From contig WBZZ01000515.1 of assembly GCA_019918135.1 (NCBI GenBank), positions 169,804 through 233,803 of the forward strand: a stretch of 64,000 nucleotides of DNA, in the 5' to 3' direction. Position 1 is the stretch's first letter. Every line of letters begins with the position of its first letter. This stretch comes from Paulinella micropora (lineage: Eukaryota; Cercozoa; Imbricatea; Euglyphida; Paulinellidae). Below are positions 8,276-19,079 of the stretch, in pieces. The position numbers and the translations under genes are program-made. The notes beneath the pieces were generated by a model that saw only the letters and a list, made by a program, of their open reading frames with translations, did no database searches and had not been told where the DNA came from.

Positions 8276-11050
8276 ATGTCCGGCGGCGCCGGGCAGGAGA
8301 GGAAAAGCGCGCCCGGCTGCCGTTCCTGCAGCATTTGCAACCAGCCCCGACTCCCTAGGCCTGGTAGTGGGGACGCGGCGCAGGCGCGCAGGCACGTGGG
8401 CAACGTGGAGCAGGTGCTCCAAAGCCCAAACGGTCCGTTACCAGTGTGGTCAGAATACCTGAGCCGCACCGACACCGTCAACGCCGCCGTGGCCGTCCGA
8501 GGGGCCCTCCAGCAGGATTTGCCCCTGCGCAAGGCAAAAGATCTGCTGCTCAGCTACCTGCACTGGCGATGCCTGCAGGCTGGACCGGACGGGGGGCCGC
8601 GGGAGCTAGCAGCCGCCTTGCAGGACTTCCGAGACGACCGGGTCCAGCTGGTCCAGGAAATGGCCAAACGCCTGGGCACAACCTATGCACCGCCACGGCT
8701 CACCGCCGAGCAGTGGGAGCGGGCCGCCGAAGACCTAGAGGTCGACCGCTCGCTTGTGTTCCGCCCCTTGCTGCTGTTGCCACTCGCGGACGCCAAGGTA
8801 GGCGCGCCCCCGTCCGCGCCCGACGAGCAAGAGCTGGCGCACTACTGGGGTGCGCTCGGACGGGCCGTCAGGCTGGTGCTCGGCGACCGCGACGGCCTGC
8901 ACCAGCTCGTCCTCGGCCTGGGCCCCGGCCTGGGCCCCGGCCAACCGCGGGGGCTGGTCCGGCTTCTCGGGTCCTGTTTTCCCATTTGTTACTCTGACTG
9001 GGTCCGTGTACACCACCTGGTGTGCCAGGGCCTAGTGCTCGAGGGTACGCTGTCTCTCCGACCCCCGCGCTCCGACGATGAGTTCCTGCCAGCGAGCGCG
9101 ACGCCCGTGCACCCCTTGCTCTCGAGCGTACGGAGGCTGTCGTTCACCGAGATGGAGCTGCGCGAAAGGAAGGGGCAGGGCTGGGTTGAAAAAGAGGGGC
9201 CCGCCCTAGAGCTCAGGAGCTGCACCGAGCTGCGCGAGCTGGTGTTTACACGGGCGGGGACCGGTGCCCAGGAGCTTCGTCTCTCGGTGGGGGACTGCGA
9301 CGAACTCCGGACTGTCAACACGTCGCAGGACGCGGGCACGGAGCAACCGGTGCGGGTGGACATAGCCCACTCCGCCTCCCACGGCCTCTCCCTGTTGACG
9401 GGGCGCAGCGAGCTAGCCCTGACAGTGTCCGACTGCCCCTACCTGCCTTTTCTGTGCTGGCCAGAACTCAAATCGGCCGCCGCCCGCGTCTCGCTGGTGC
9501 TGCAAAACTGTCCCGCCCTCCAGCAGATCACTTTCCCTCAGCTCCGCCAGGCCCGGGACCTCGGCCTACAAGTAGGTAAGGAGCAGCAGGCGGATGGCCT
9601 GGCGGCGCTGACGCGGCTGGATTTGCCTCTGCTAGCAGAGGTTGCAGGGGAGCTCAGGCTGCAGTTTGAGCAGTGCGGGGCGCTGCGCGGGTTCCGCCTG
9701 CCCCTGCTAGTGAAGGCCGGGGTCACCAGCGCGTAGGCGGCGGTGGGGGCGGACGCGGGCGGCGCGTTCCCGAATTGGGGCGGGCGGGCCGTCGCCACGG
9801 ATGAAACTCCGCCCCCGCGGGCCCCGCGCAGGCGGACGGCCCCCGGGGCCCCCCGGGCTCTCCGGGCCACGCGCAGGCAGACAGCCCCCCGGGCCCCGCG
9901 GGCGCCGGGGCTCAGCGCCTCCTTCGTCGGCTGCGCGGCTCTGGAGTATTTCGAGCTACCGGCCCTCCTCAGTGCAGAAGCACTCTATCTCAGCTTTGAC
10001 AAGTGTCCAGAGCTAACCGAATTCGGCCTGCCCTTGCTAACAGCTACGGGTCGCCAACTAGAAGCACGCTTTGTTACTTGCGGGAAGAAGCTACGACGAT
10101 TCGCGCTGCCGGAGCTGCAGTCGGTGGGCACCAAGTGCCTCCAAGATCCGCTGTCCCTCTCGCTGAGCTTCTCCGAGTGCTCCGGCCTAGCTAGCTGCTT
10201 GTTACCCAAGCTAGAAGAGGTCAAGGGAGACCTTAAGCTCACTTTCTTGCAGTGCCCAGCACTGGTCGAATGCGGGCTGGCAGCCCTGGCCTCGGTCGGC
10301 CGCAACGTCGAGCTAACCTTTGCCGGCTGCGACCTCTCAACCTGCGGCCTCCCTGCGCTACGGAGCCTCGGCCTGCCCACGGGCGGACCGGCACAGGGAG
10401 AGGGTCTGGCGCAGTCGCTGCAACGGGCGGGCGGCTCACTCGTGATCACCTTCGAACGGTGCCATGCCCTGCAGGAGTTTGTGGTACCCTCAGACGGCCA
10501 GGCGGCAGGACTGCCAGGAGCTCTCAGGGAGCTGTGTCTCTATGTCACGGACTGTAAATCGCTGCAGAGCTTGGGCCTGCCCAAGGAGCTTCCGCACTGT
10601 CTAAGGCTCAGGCTGACGCTGGCCTGCTGCCCCCAGCTCCAGGAACTAGCGATACCAGCCCTGCCGCGTGTCCAGGAGTTGCTGCTGACTGTCGAGGACT
10701 GCGGGTCGCTCACACGCCTCACGCTGCGCGAGCTCGGACGGGGGTGCTCCTTCCTCATGCTGCACGTAACAAACTGCCCGATGCTACGAGACCTTGATAT
10801 TCTGGCCCCGGTGCCGGTCGACAGTGCGAACGTCGTGGTAGGGCCCTGCGAGGAGCTAAAGTTATCCACCGAGTGGAAATCATCCAGTCGCTTGGCCCTG
10901 CTAGACCTGAGCGAACCTCTCAGCGGGCGGCAGGGCACGCCTAGCCTATCCCAGGGTGGGGACTCCTCGGGTGTCCGGGCCCTGCCTCGGCCGAGTGAGG
11001 GCCGTGGCCGGCCGAAAGGGCCGAAGCGACAAAAGACGCAGCAGACCTAG
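8276..11050 (+). pseudogene. Leucine-rich repeat-like protein, paralogue A, interrupted by in-frame TAG
   Basis: The ATG at 8276 opens a protein starting MSGGAGQ. An N-terminal helical region (about residues 60-230, with SYLHWRCLQ) is followed by many 22-30-residue repeats of the type LSFDKCPELTEFGLPLL, in which Cys/Leu positions recur. A TAG at 9734-9736 ends the first 486 codons, but the same frame continues to 11050 with more repeats and no internal ATG to restart from, so I treat it as one 925-codon gene with a nonsense codon. Between 9740 and 9910 a Pro/Arg-rich insert sits at the break. A paralogue on the other strand (36449-39674) shares the MSG start and the N-terminal region. Function is unknown; such repeats usually bind proteins. 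Confidence 0.6.
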
Positions 11051-11083
11051 TGTGCCTCAGGAGGGAAGCCCCTTTCGCTGTTT

Positions 11084-11089
11084 AATAAA
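11084..11089 (+). terminator. AATAAA poly(A) signal
   Basis: AATAAA lies 34 nt after the stop of the leucine-rich repeat gene, the usual position of a eukaryotic-type cleavage signal. The same signal recurs after several other genes of this block. Confidence 0.55.
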
Positions 11090-11218
11090 AGTTTGTCCAC
11101 GGTCGGCACACCGCTCACACCCCCAAAAACCTGCCTCCTCTCGCCGGCCGGCCCACTCTCTCCTGCTCTCCCGGCTCGCTCGCTGGCCGGGCAGTGCGCG
11201 GTGCGCGGCCGAGGGGGT

Positions 11219-12550
11219 TCAAAAGTCCACGTTGGTGTCGAAGCGGTGGTGGTCGACCCCTTGCAGCGCGGCCACGACCCCGCTCCGGCCCGCGTACGAG
11301 GCCTCGCGGCGCTCGAAAAAGTTGGCCGACGTCCGCAGCGAGATCATGTCCATCCAGGGGAAGGGATTCTCGGCGTGCCAGAGCTTGGCGTAGCCCAGGG
11401 CCACGAGCAGCCGGTCCGTGATCATTTTCACGTACTCGAGCAGCAGCTCGGCGTTGAGCCCAATGATCTCGCTGGGCAGGCTGGCGCGCACAAACTCTGT
11501 CTCGATGGCCAGGGCGCTCCGGGCCATGGCGTGGACGGTGGCAGCCGGTAGCCGGAACTCGGGTTCCAGGTACTGGGTGTACAGCAGGCACGCAAAGTCA
11601 CAGTGCAGCCCCTCGTCCCGGCTGATCCACAGGTTGGACGCCGCTTTCCCGGGCAGCAGGTTGCGTTTCTTGAAGTAGAACACGCCGCAGAAGGAAGCGG
11701 AGAAGAAGACCCCCTCGACGAACGCAAAGGCGACCAGGCGTTGCGCAAAGGGGGCGTCGCTGCGCATCCACTCCAGCGCCCAGTCGGCCTTGGCGCGCAC
11801 CGCCGGCAGCGTGTCGATGGCGCGGAACAGCTCCTGCTTGCGCGCCGCGCCGGTCACCAGGGACTCGATCAGCAGGCTGTACATCTCGGAGTGGATCGCC
11901 TCCATGCACAGCTGGACGCTGTAGAAGCACCTGATCTCCGGCACCTGGATCTCTTGCTGGAAGCGCAAGCACAGGTTCTCCATCACGATGCCGTCGCTGG
12001 CGGCAAAGAAGGCCAGGATCATGTCCACGTACCCGCGCTCATTAGGCGTCAGCCTCTCCTGGTAGTGCAGTGCGTCCTCGCTCAGGTCCACCTCCTCCGC
12101 CGTCCAGAAGCTCGCGAGGTGCTGCTTGTACATCTTGTACGCCGCGGGGTACCGGATGGGGAAGAGGGTGTAGTTGGCGTCGGTCCGGGCCAGGAGGCGG
12201 GGGCCCCCCGCGGCCCCGGACGGGCCGCCCGCCGCGGCGCCCACACGGGGGGCGGCGTCGTCCCCCGCCGGCGTGCCAGACAGAGCGGCTTTCTTGGGCT
12301 GGTGGCCGGCCCCGTTGTGCCACGCCCCCTCCTCGGGCGACGCTCCTTCTTCTGGCAACGTGCCGGCGGCCACGGCGGCCGCGCCGGCGTCGTCCTCCGC
12401 CGGCGTGTCAGACGAAGTGAGTTTTCTTTTCTTGTGGCTGGGCCCGTTGGACCATGCCCCCTCGGGCGACGCCGCTCCTTCGGACCAGGAGCCGGCGGGC
12501 TCGGGGCGCTGCTCGGGCTCGGAGTGTCGCTCGGGCTCGGGGTCCGCCAT
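11219..12550 (-). CDS. Ribonucleoside-diphosphate reductase small subunit (R2), intact
   Basis: The ATG at 12550 gives 443 residues. The first ~110 are a Pro/Glu/Gly-rich extension containing two degenerate copies of an SWSEGA...NG(P/A)(S/G)H(K/Q) unit. The R2 fold follows with all hallmark residues: FFAASDGIVMENL, then FYSVQ with the radical Tyr, the EAIHSE di-iron motif, FVEGVFFSASF, and ISRDEGLHCDF. The C-terminus ends NVDF, the kind of tail that docks on the large subunit. With the large subunit and thioredoxin/glutaredoxin it reduces ribonucleotides to dNTPs for viral replication in non-dividing cells. No large subunit is in the window. It is the longest recognisable gene in the GC-rich block with no frame break, which suggests selection or recent capture. 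Confidence 0.93.
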   Translation of the reverse strand: MADPEPERHSEPEQRPEPAGSWSEGAASPEGAWSNGPSHKKRKLTSSDTPAEDDAGAAAVAAGTLPEEGASPEEGAWHNGAGHQPKKAALSGTPAGDDAAPRVGAAAGGPSGAAGGPRLLARTDANYTLFPIRYPAAYKMYKQHLASFWTAEEVDLSEDALHYQERLTPNERGYVDMILAFFAASDGIVMENLCLRFQQEIQVPEIRCFYSVQLCMEAIHSEMYSLLIESLVTGAARKQELFRAIDTLPAVRAKADWALEWMRSDAPFAQRLVAFAFVEGVFFSASFCGVFYFKKRNLLPGKAASNLWISRDEGLHCDFACLLYTQYLEPEFRLPAATVHAMARSALAIETEFVRASLPSEIIGLNAELLLEYVKMITDRLLVALGYAKLWHAENPFPWMDMISLRTSANFFERREASYAGRSGVVAALQGVDHHRFDTNVDF

Positions 12551-13125
12551 CTCCCCCGTGCTACTGCGGGGTCGGAAAATGAGCAGCCCCCGTGCCGTGC
12601 CCCAGCAGCGCCCCCGGGGAGGGGGGCTGCGGCCGGCGTGCGTCGTGGCTGCGCTCTCCACCCCCCCCCCCCCCGGGGGGCGCTGGCCCCCTCCCGTAGG
12701 CGCGCAGGAGGGGGAGGAGGGTGCCGCCGCCGGCGTGCGCCGGCCGGAGACCGACAGGCCGCCGCCGCTCCCTCTGGCTGCCCCGCCGGCACACACACGC
12801 GCGGGGGCGCGTGCCACCCCCTCCCCGGCACGGAGGAGGGGTGGGGGGGGCGGGGGTGGCACGTGCGCAGACGGGGGGGGGGGCGCAGCTTCCCCCCCCC
12901 CCCGGGCGCGCGCCTGCCACCCCCGCGCCCAGCGCTGCGCCTGCCGCTGCCCCCGCCACTACCTTCCGGGGGAGGAAAAGCGGGGGAGCGCGTTCCTCCT
13001 CCTCCCCCCTCCTTGCCCTCGCCTGCGCCCTCCCCCCTCTCCGCCGCCTGCCCGGGCCCTGCTGTGCGCTTCGAGGCCCTAGCTAGGCAAAGTCGGGACG
13101 AACAGCCGGGGAGGCGCGCGCCCGC
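12551..13125. other. GC-rich low-complexity divergent region
   Basis: This 575-bp gap separates the minus-strand R2 gene from the next plus-strand gene and is made of C and G runs (12660-12675, 12877-12905) and purine/pyrimidine blocks. Several frames stay open by composition only. I see no gene here. It must contain the two divergent promoters. Confidence 0.4.
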
Positions 13126-14687
13126 ATGATCTCCACCCCGAACAAGCGTGCCGTGGGCGTACCCGCCGTTGGCGCCAATCAACGACCAGCGAAGCGTTGT
13201 AAGGTCTGCTCTGCTGGACCCAAGATTCACATCGTGGTGACCATGGGGGAAGATCGTTCCTACGTGCCGGCGCTAGCCCGGGCTTGCTGGGGCCTACAAG
13301 AGACACGAGGGGACGGGGAGGCGAAGCACTCCTGGCACGTTCCACAGTGCCAGGCACCACCCGGCGTGCTGCGGGGCCGTCCAGGGCTGGAGCTGTTCGC
13401 TGCCAGCCGGCCGCTCTTCAAGTGGCAAAGCCCCCGAGCCTACTTGGAAAGCTTCTCCGGCGACTTTGAAGTAATCGTGATAGAAGTAGGGGGGAGGGCC
13501 TGCTCCCAAACCTGACCATCTACAGTGCGTTGGAGCACCTCTTCGTGGAAGGGCGCGAGCTGCCCCGCTTTCAGGGCCTGCGCTTTGACGTGGTTGGGTT
13601 GGGCTGCGACTTGCACGCCACTCCTAGCCAAGCCATGCAGGAATTCAAAGCTTGGTGCGTTCTCAGGCAGGCAGCTTCCCAAACACTGGCTCTTCCCCAG
13701 CGGTCGGCTGAGTGGACAGGGAAATTCGTGGCTTCTCTCTCCCGAGACCCGCTGGCCGCCTTGGTACAGCAGGGGCAGCCCCTCGATTTCTTGAAGAAGG
13801 CCTACACCTGCTGGAGGGCGGCCTATAGCCCTACGTACCAGGACAACGTTGACAGGCTTCGGCCGGTGATTGAATCCCAATTAGTGGCCTGTTTTGGTCT
13901 GCACCTCGAGCGCTACCCGTCCTTACAGGAAATCCGTGCCATGCCTATCAACCAGCAGAAGCTACGAGAGTTGCTTGGTTACCTGACCGGGTATTATTCA
14001 GTGTCGGTGGACAGAGGGCGGGCGTCGTCGTTCCCCTTGCCGGCCCAGCACCTGCAGCACGCCGTTTCATTCCTGGACCGACCAAGCCTGTCTGCGCTCA
14101 GCCAGACCTCGCGGCCCTTGTTCCAGTTGACGACACAAGCCTGGGACAGGGGGGACCAGGGCCTAGATAACCAGGCAGTGCATCTAGCCACCGATTACCG
14201 GCTACCACCGCGTAGCCCAGGAGGAAGCTTCGAACGGACACGGCCTGTGTTTAGCACACACGTGGCCACCAACCCCGGGGCCCGCTGGACGGCACAGGTC
14301 CGCGTGTCGGTAAATTACGGCAGGGAAACCGCCGAAGTCGCGCTGCTGAAAACAGCGGAAGGCCTGACCGCGACAGTGCTCAAAGCGTCGCTGCCCCTCG
14401 TCGTTTGGGGGCAGCGCCTTACACACCCACAAATACAGCGCTGGGTCCAAGTGCGCCTCTTGAACTTTGCAGGTGCCGCTGCGTATCACTGCCTAGCCGG
14501 GGTTACGCGGGAAGCCCTAGCCGTTCTAGCTGCTCCAGAGGGGAGGCTTGTCCAGGCCAAGCACGATATCTACACCGAGGAAGGACAAGACCGTTGGTAT
14601 AGCAGGCTTTACTGCCCCGAGGGTCTGCACCCCCCTAACACTCACCGACAACTCCCGCTCGCGAGCGCCGGACCAGCCCCAGCCTAG
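13126..14687 (+). pseudogene. F-box-like protein with a one-base frame break
   Basis: The ATG at 13126 opens 124 good codons; the continuation is in the next frame from about 13500 to the stop at 14687. The switch is at a G run (13490-13496), where one extra G would restore a single ~520-residue product. Near the middle (about 14040-14120) the protein has LPAQHLQHAVSFLDR followed by LSALSQTSRPLFQL, the pattern of an F-box helix set. The rest is unrecognised and has no obvious repeats. F-box proteins recruit substrates to SCF ubiquitin ligases and are common in giant viruses. A similar F-box-like segment is seen in the gene at 29604-31394. The homopolymer break may be a sequencing error. Confidence 0.5.
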
Positions 14688-15163
14688 CCAGAAGCCAGGG
14701 GGCGTCCGGCCGGACTCGGGTAACCCCCTGTCGGGACACTGGCGGCTCTGGGCGCCGTGGCTCGGCCGAGGCTTTAGCCGGGGCACCAAGCGCCGGTCGA
14801 GGCTTGGGCTTGGCCGGGTGACACAGGCCGGGGGCTGCGCAGGAGACGCCTCTGTCGTGCGGTGGCCAGCAGAGCTTCTTCTAGCCTGGCTCTGGCTGTG
14901 CCGGCTTTAGTTCGGACCAGGACGGAAAAGGGGCCTACCACTCCTGTCCACCGCCAGCTCTTAATAAGAAGTACCTTGGGTAAAAATAGACATTCATTAT
15001 TGGCCTGCTGGCACTGTGTTCCGGCGGCCAGTAGAGGAGGTGAGCGGGGGGTGTGCCCTCCGGCCTGCGCACGTGGGCTAAACCACGCCTGCCCCGTCGA
15101 AGACCTGCTGAGCTCTGACCAGCCCCCGGCCGAAGCCGCTGGCGCGTGTGCACGGGCCCCCGG
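14688..15163. other. Intergenic region between convergent genes
   Basis: About 475 bp lie between the plus-strand F-box-like gene and the minus-strand BRO-N-like gene. An AT-rich island at 14958-15000 (TTAATAAG...) could serve 3' processing. I see no gene I would support. Confidence 0.35.
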
Positions 15164-16735
15164 CTACCCCTCGGCCAGCGCCCGCCGGCAGGCCGCCTCC
15201 AGCAGCGCCTCGTCGTCCTGGTGGTACAGGTTCACCTGCCGCAAGGCACCTCCGACCAGGCGCTGCACGCGCGGGGGAGGCTGGCCGCCGTGCGCCGCCC
15301 GGTAGCCAGCCGCCGCGTACTTGCCGGCCCGGATCAGCAGCCCCGTGAGCTCGGCGCCCCTGGGCGCGGGCGCCGGCGCCAACCGCAGCAGGACCTCGGT
15401 CAAGCCCAGCTCCGCCCGCGGCACCGCCTCCGCCGGCAGCGCCGGTGCTCGCGGGGCCAGGGTGCCGGCGCCCGGCGCCGGCTCGCCCCCGGCCGGCTCG
15501 CCCTCGACCGGCGCGCCCTCGGGGCGGGCCTCCGGCCCGGTCGACTCGTCGAGCGGTGCGCCGCCGGGCGCCGGCAGCGCCGCGTGGCTGCCCAGCGCCT
15601 GCTCGAACGTAGCACAAACCCCCGCGCGCTGTAGCAGCGCGAGCGCCCGCCTGGCGTTGTTCCGTCGCTCGTCACTGACGAACATGATGTCGCGGGCATC
15701 CAGCGCCAGCCCGCCCTCCTGCAGCTGTTGCTGGTACAGATCCACCGTGGTCTGATACACGCGGAAGACGGCCTGCTGGTTAGCCGCGACGCTTTCGCAC
15801 CTGAGCTGCAGCTGCTTCTGTTCCAGTGCCCAGCCGGCCTCCAGTGCTTCGCGCCTGAGCTGCAGCTGTTTCTGTTCCAGGGCCCAGCCTGTCTCCAGTG
15901 CGGCCAGCTCTTCTTCGCAAACCACGCGCTTGAGGAGGGCCAATTCCCGCTTCGCTGCTAGCAACTCTCGCTCCGACTCCAGCAGTTCCAAGCACCGCCG
16001 CTTCACGGCCGGCTCCGCCAGCTCCTGCGGCGGTGGCGGTTGCACCTGGACCGCACCTGCCGCCGGTACGGCGGCCAGCGACGATGTGATCACCGGCGCA
16101 GTGCTAGGCAGCGCGGGCTGCGCCGTGCTCACCCCCGCCAGCAGCTCGCGCCTGGTAGCCTCAGATAGCTCCTGCCGCCTGAGGGGCAGGGCCTGTTCCA
16201 ACTCGTGGTCGCCCGCACAGGCACGGGTGGCGAGATTTGCCTGTTCACGCCTGAGTACCTTGCCGGCTGAGCCAGGGACCAAAGGCAGGATCTTAAGTAG
16301 GTCGCACAACTGGCAACAATCTATTGCCGCGCCCCTTTGCCCATTCGAACGTTTGAATGCAATTTTTTTAGGAAGAACCCCGGGCACCCCAAAGTTGGGG
16401 TCACCCATTTTATCCTTTAGTCGGTCATAGTCCTTTCTAGCAGCCTTGGTCGAACAGCCCTTGAGGGCGGCGATGACGTCGGTAATTGCATAGAAACCCT
16501 CTTGCTGGCGTTGAATAGCTTTCTTCAGGGTTTCTTCACTCAGGCCCATGAGCAAGGGGTTGTCTTGAATCGCGGCGTTGGTGGCAACCGACGCCATCGC
16601 GCGTGGCGGCTGTGCGTCAGCAGAAACCTGCCCTTCAAGCTCGCCATCCTCTGTCTCACTCCCAGAAGACGAGGACTCCACCGCCGTGGGCTCGGGCTCG
16701 GCGGAAGGACGACGGCGCTGGGCACGCGTCCGCAT
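15164..16735 (-). CDS. BRO-N/KilA-type DNA-binding protein with coiled coil
   Basis: The ATG at 16735 (MRTRAQ) gives 523 residues; the same start motif recurs in the gene at 18304. Residues about 75-185 read like a BRO-N/MSV199-type domain: FYAITDVIAALKGCS, then KDYDRLKDKMGDPN, a PG-centred helix and the RREQANLATRACAGD segment that ends such domains. A central coiled coil follows, with a 16-residue unit (LE..WALEQKQLQLR) repeated twice, then a Pro/Ala-rich linker and a helical C-terminus. BRO/KilA-N proteins are DNA-binding regulators found in many large DNA viruses and phages. The full domain assignment rests on pattern similarity only. Broken copies of this gene lie at 19080-19820. Confidence 0.55.
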   Translation of the reverse strand: MRTRAQRRRPSAEPEPTAVESSSSGSETEDGELEGQVSADAQPPRAMASVATNAAIQDNPLLMGLSEETLKKAIQRQQEGFYAITDVIAALKGCSTKAARKDYDRLKDKMGDPNFGVPGVLPKKIAFKRSNGQRGAAIDCCQLCDLLKILPLVPGSAGKVLRREQANLATRACAGDHELEQALPLRRQELSEATRRELLAGVSTAQPALPSTAPVITSSLAAVPAAGAVQVQPPPPQELAEPAVKRRCLELLESERELLAAKRELALLKRVVCEEELAALETGWALEQKQLQLRREALEAGWALEQKQLQLRCESVAANQQAVFRVYQTTVDLYQQQLQEGGLALDARDIMFVSDERRNNARRALALLQRAGVCATFEQALGSHAALPAPGGAPLDESTGPEARPEGAPVEGEPAGGEPAPGAGTLAPRAPALPAEAVPRAELGLTEVLLRLAPAPAPRGAELTGLLIRAGKYAAAGYRAAHGGQPPPRVQRLVGGALRQVNLYHQDDEALLEAACRRALAEG

Positions 16736-17485
16736 CTTGGCGGACAGCTCGCTCAGCCGGTTCTGCATCGGTACTACGCTCCGCGCGGGGGTTGTGGGGC
16801 GGCTGCATGCACGCGGCCGACGGAGTGCGCCGGGCGGCAGTGTGCGTAGGCCCCTCTCCTGCCCAACGCACGCTCGCTGTCCTTTCCCCGGGACGGCAGA
16901 AAGAAAGTAAGGGCGGGGAACAGGAGAAGGGCAGGCGGGCAGCGGGGAGGAAAGGGGTGGGAAAAAGGGGGCGGAGGAGGGGAAGCCTCCTCCCCTGCGC
17001 GCCAGGGACAGGGCGTGGGGGTGCGCGGCCTCCGGGGGGAAGAGAGGGGTGTGGGGGGGGGGGGGGGGGGGGGCTTGCGTGCGGGGCGCGCGGCCCGGGG
17101 CAAGCGCGCGCACGAGGGGCGGGGCCAGGAAGGCGAGGACCGGGAGGGGCAAGGAGGGGGGCGTGCGCGGGCCAGGCGCGGCCGCCTAGCGCGCCCCCCT
17201 AGCCCTACTACTCCCCTGTCTCGGCCGTGTGCCTGCAGATCCTGCCTGACGTCGAGCTAGCTAAGGTGGCAGGCCGTCAAGCAGGCTGCCGCGGGCTAGA
17301 CCTGGACTAGGCCAGGATCTATTCTCTCTGCGTCGGGCCCGCACAACTCGCAGGCTAGCACTGGCCTTGCCAGGCAACGGACCGAGCTTTGGACAAGAGA
17401 TCTTGCAGCGGCCTGCCATTGCTGAATGTTGCTTAGGAATCTGCAGAAGAACACGAAGGCTTTAATAAAGAAAAGGAGCGCAGAG
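16736..17485. other. GC-rich intergenic region with G tract
   Basis: This 750-bp stretch contains purine-rich blocks and a 25-G-class tract near 17048-17073. Frames open through it are compositional. TTTAATAAAG at 17460-17469 could act as a 3' signal for transcripts from either side. No gene is supported. Confidence 0.4.
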
Positions 17486-18304
17486 CTAAAACATCTCCAT
17501 GTCGTCCAAGGTGATCTGCAGCTTGGCATTCGTGTGGATGTACTCGGCAAACAGGATCGCAGCGCGGGCGGCCGTGTTGCCTACAAAGCCACTCGCATAG
17601 GCCAATACTACACAGAGGAGAGGTACCCACATACTGAGCCCTGGCAGGCATCCGCCAAGACGAAAACGCGGGATCGAATATCGCCGGCATTAGGGCATAA
17701 TTCCGCGGATGCTCAGGACCACCGGCGGCTTCAGGAATAACCTGGCCAATGTGAAAGTGAAGCTTCTGAATGCCTGCCCAGTCACAGCCACCTCGGCAAC
17801 CCGCACCATCAGCAAGCACGGCACGCACTCTACCCCCTCTCTGTGTACCATTCTCGTCAAAGTAGTCTCTGAAAAAGATGCTGCGGCGGTGCTCTAGGAC
17901 CCAGCGCCGTACCAGGGCACGCGACATGAAACGCCTCTCGTTCGTCAGGGGCCTGACAAATCCCAGATAGACTGGTTGTGTGTCTATTTCGACATCGGAA
18001 TGGAGGCCGCGCAGGGAGTTCTCGGTGGCCCGCAGGTGATCGGCCCAGTAAGAGCAGAGATATCGCTGCCATCCCAGACAGGGGGCCCCGCCGCCGACGA
18101 GTAGCGGGGAATGACAGGCACAAGCTCTGCCCGACGGTCGCTCGGTCGCTGCGTAGCCTGCCGTGAGCTCTGAACGTGTTCTCTCTCGCTGTCTCCTGCC
18201 ACGACGCCCTCTCCCCCGTGGTCGGAACACCATGGCTCTGCCGCGGGCTCGGCCTCGGCGGCAGAGCGACGGCGCGGCGCACGGGTCTGCGCACGGGTCT
18301 GCAT
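17486..18304 (-). pseudogene. Unrecognised protein with MQTRAQ start, two frame breaks
   Basis: The ATG at 18304 (MQTRAQTRAP) matches the N-terminus of the BRO-N-like gene at 16735. The frame must switch near 18020-18100 to read VYLGFVRPLTNERRFMSRAL, and again near 17640 to reach a convincing C-terminus (ITLDDMEMF, stop 17486-17488). The product would be about 270 residues. The middle contains FFRDYFDENGTQRGG. I do not recognise a domain. The shared N-terminus with its neighbour suggests a common sorting or nuclear signal (Arg-rich), or duplication of a promoter-proximal segment. The gene as sequenced cannot give a full-length product. Confidence 0.45.
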
Positions 18305-19079
18305 TCTGGCGGCCAGAGTACGGAGGCGTTGGGGCCGGGGGGAGGGCGGGGGCGGGGAGGAGCGTGTCGGGCGGCGGGGCCGCACACCCCCTCCCTGGCT
18401 CTTCCCTGTCCGCACCCCGCTAATACACTTACTGGAGGGCCCACCTTCCCCTCCGCCTCCCTGTCGCCTCCCGGCCCTCAATTGCTAACTAGCGCATCTG
18501 ACAGTGCTTGCTCGGGCCAGGCCCACCCCAGCTCCTCCGTGGTCTTTCCCCCCCGGGCGCCTCGCTGAAACAGACACACCCGGACGGTATCGGCCCCGGC
18601 AGGCCAGGCGAGGGCGTGGTGTCCGCCTCGTCCACCGCCGGGCCACAGTCGCGACCAGCATGCACCGTGTTTGGGAACGAGAAGCGCCCCCCCCCCCCCC
18701 CCCGCCCGGGGAACGTCTCCCCCCTGAGGCGTGCCTTCCAGCGCCGCACCTTCCGCCCCCCCCCCCCCGGGAGGGGGCATTTCCCCCCCCCCCCACCCTC
18801 TGTCCGTCGCCTGCCCCTAAAAAGTCTCGCAATTTTTACAGTGTGCCGGCCCGCGGCGTGTTTGCCTACATTTTGACACCAAAAATGTTTTAATAGAAAT
18901 ACCTGCTATTTTCCTTTTTTTGCGCTGCCATGCCCCCCCCCCCCCCCGGCCTGCACTAGCCTACAGACACCTGGTGCCGCCAACGGCGCCATAAGGTCGA
19001 ACCCGCTAGTGCTGGGTCTGCGCGAAGAACATTTGGCCGCTGCGCGTCGCTCGAATAATCTGTACTGTAGGGTGGATGA
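18305..19079. other. C-tract-rich non-coding stretch
   Basis: The region has at least four C runs of ten or more bases (near 18689, 18756, 18787, 18937) separated by short mixed sequence, and an AT-rich island at 18830-18925. I see no gene. Confidence 0.4.

Noticed and set aside
12082..13230. Minus-strand Pro/Arg-rich frame upstream of the R2 gene
   Set aside because: Low-complexity composition, overlaps R2 in another frame and crosses several homopolymer runs.
18504..18893. Overlapping Pro-rich plus-strand frames in the C-tract region
   Set aside because: They are made of C-run codons and have no structure.
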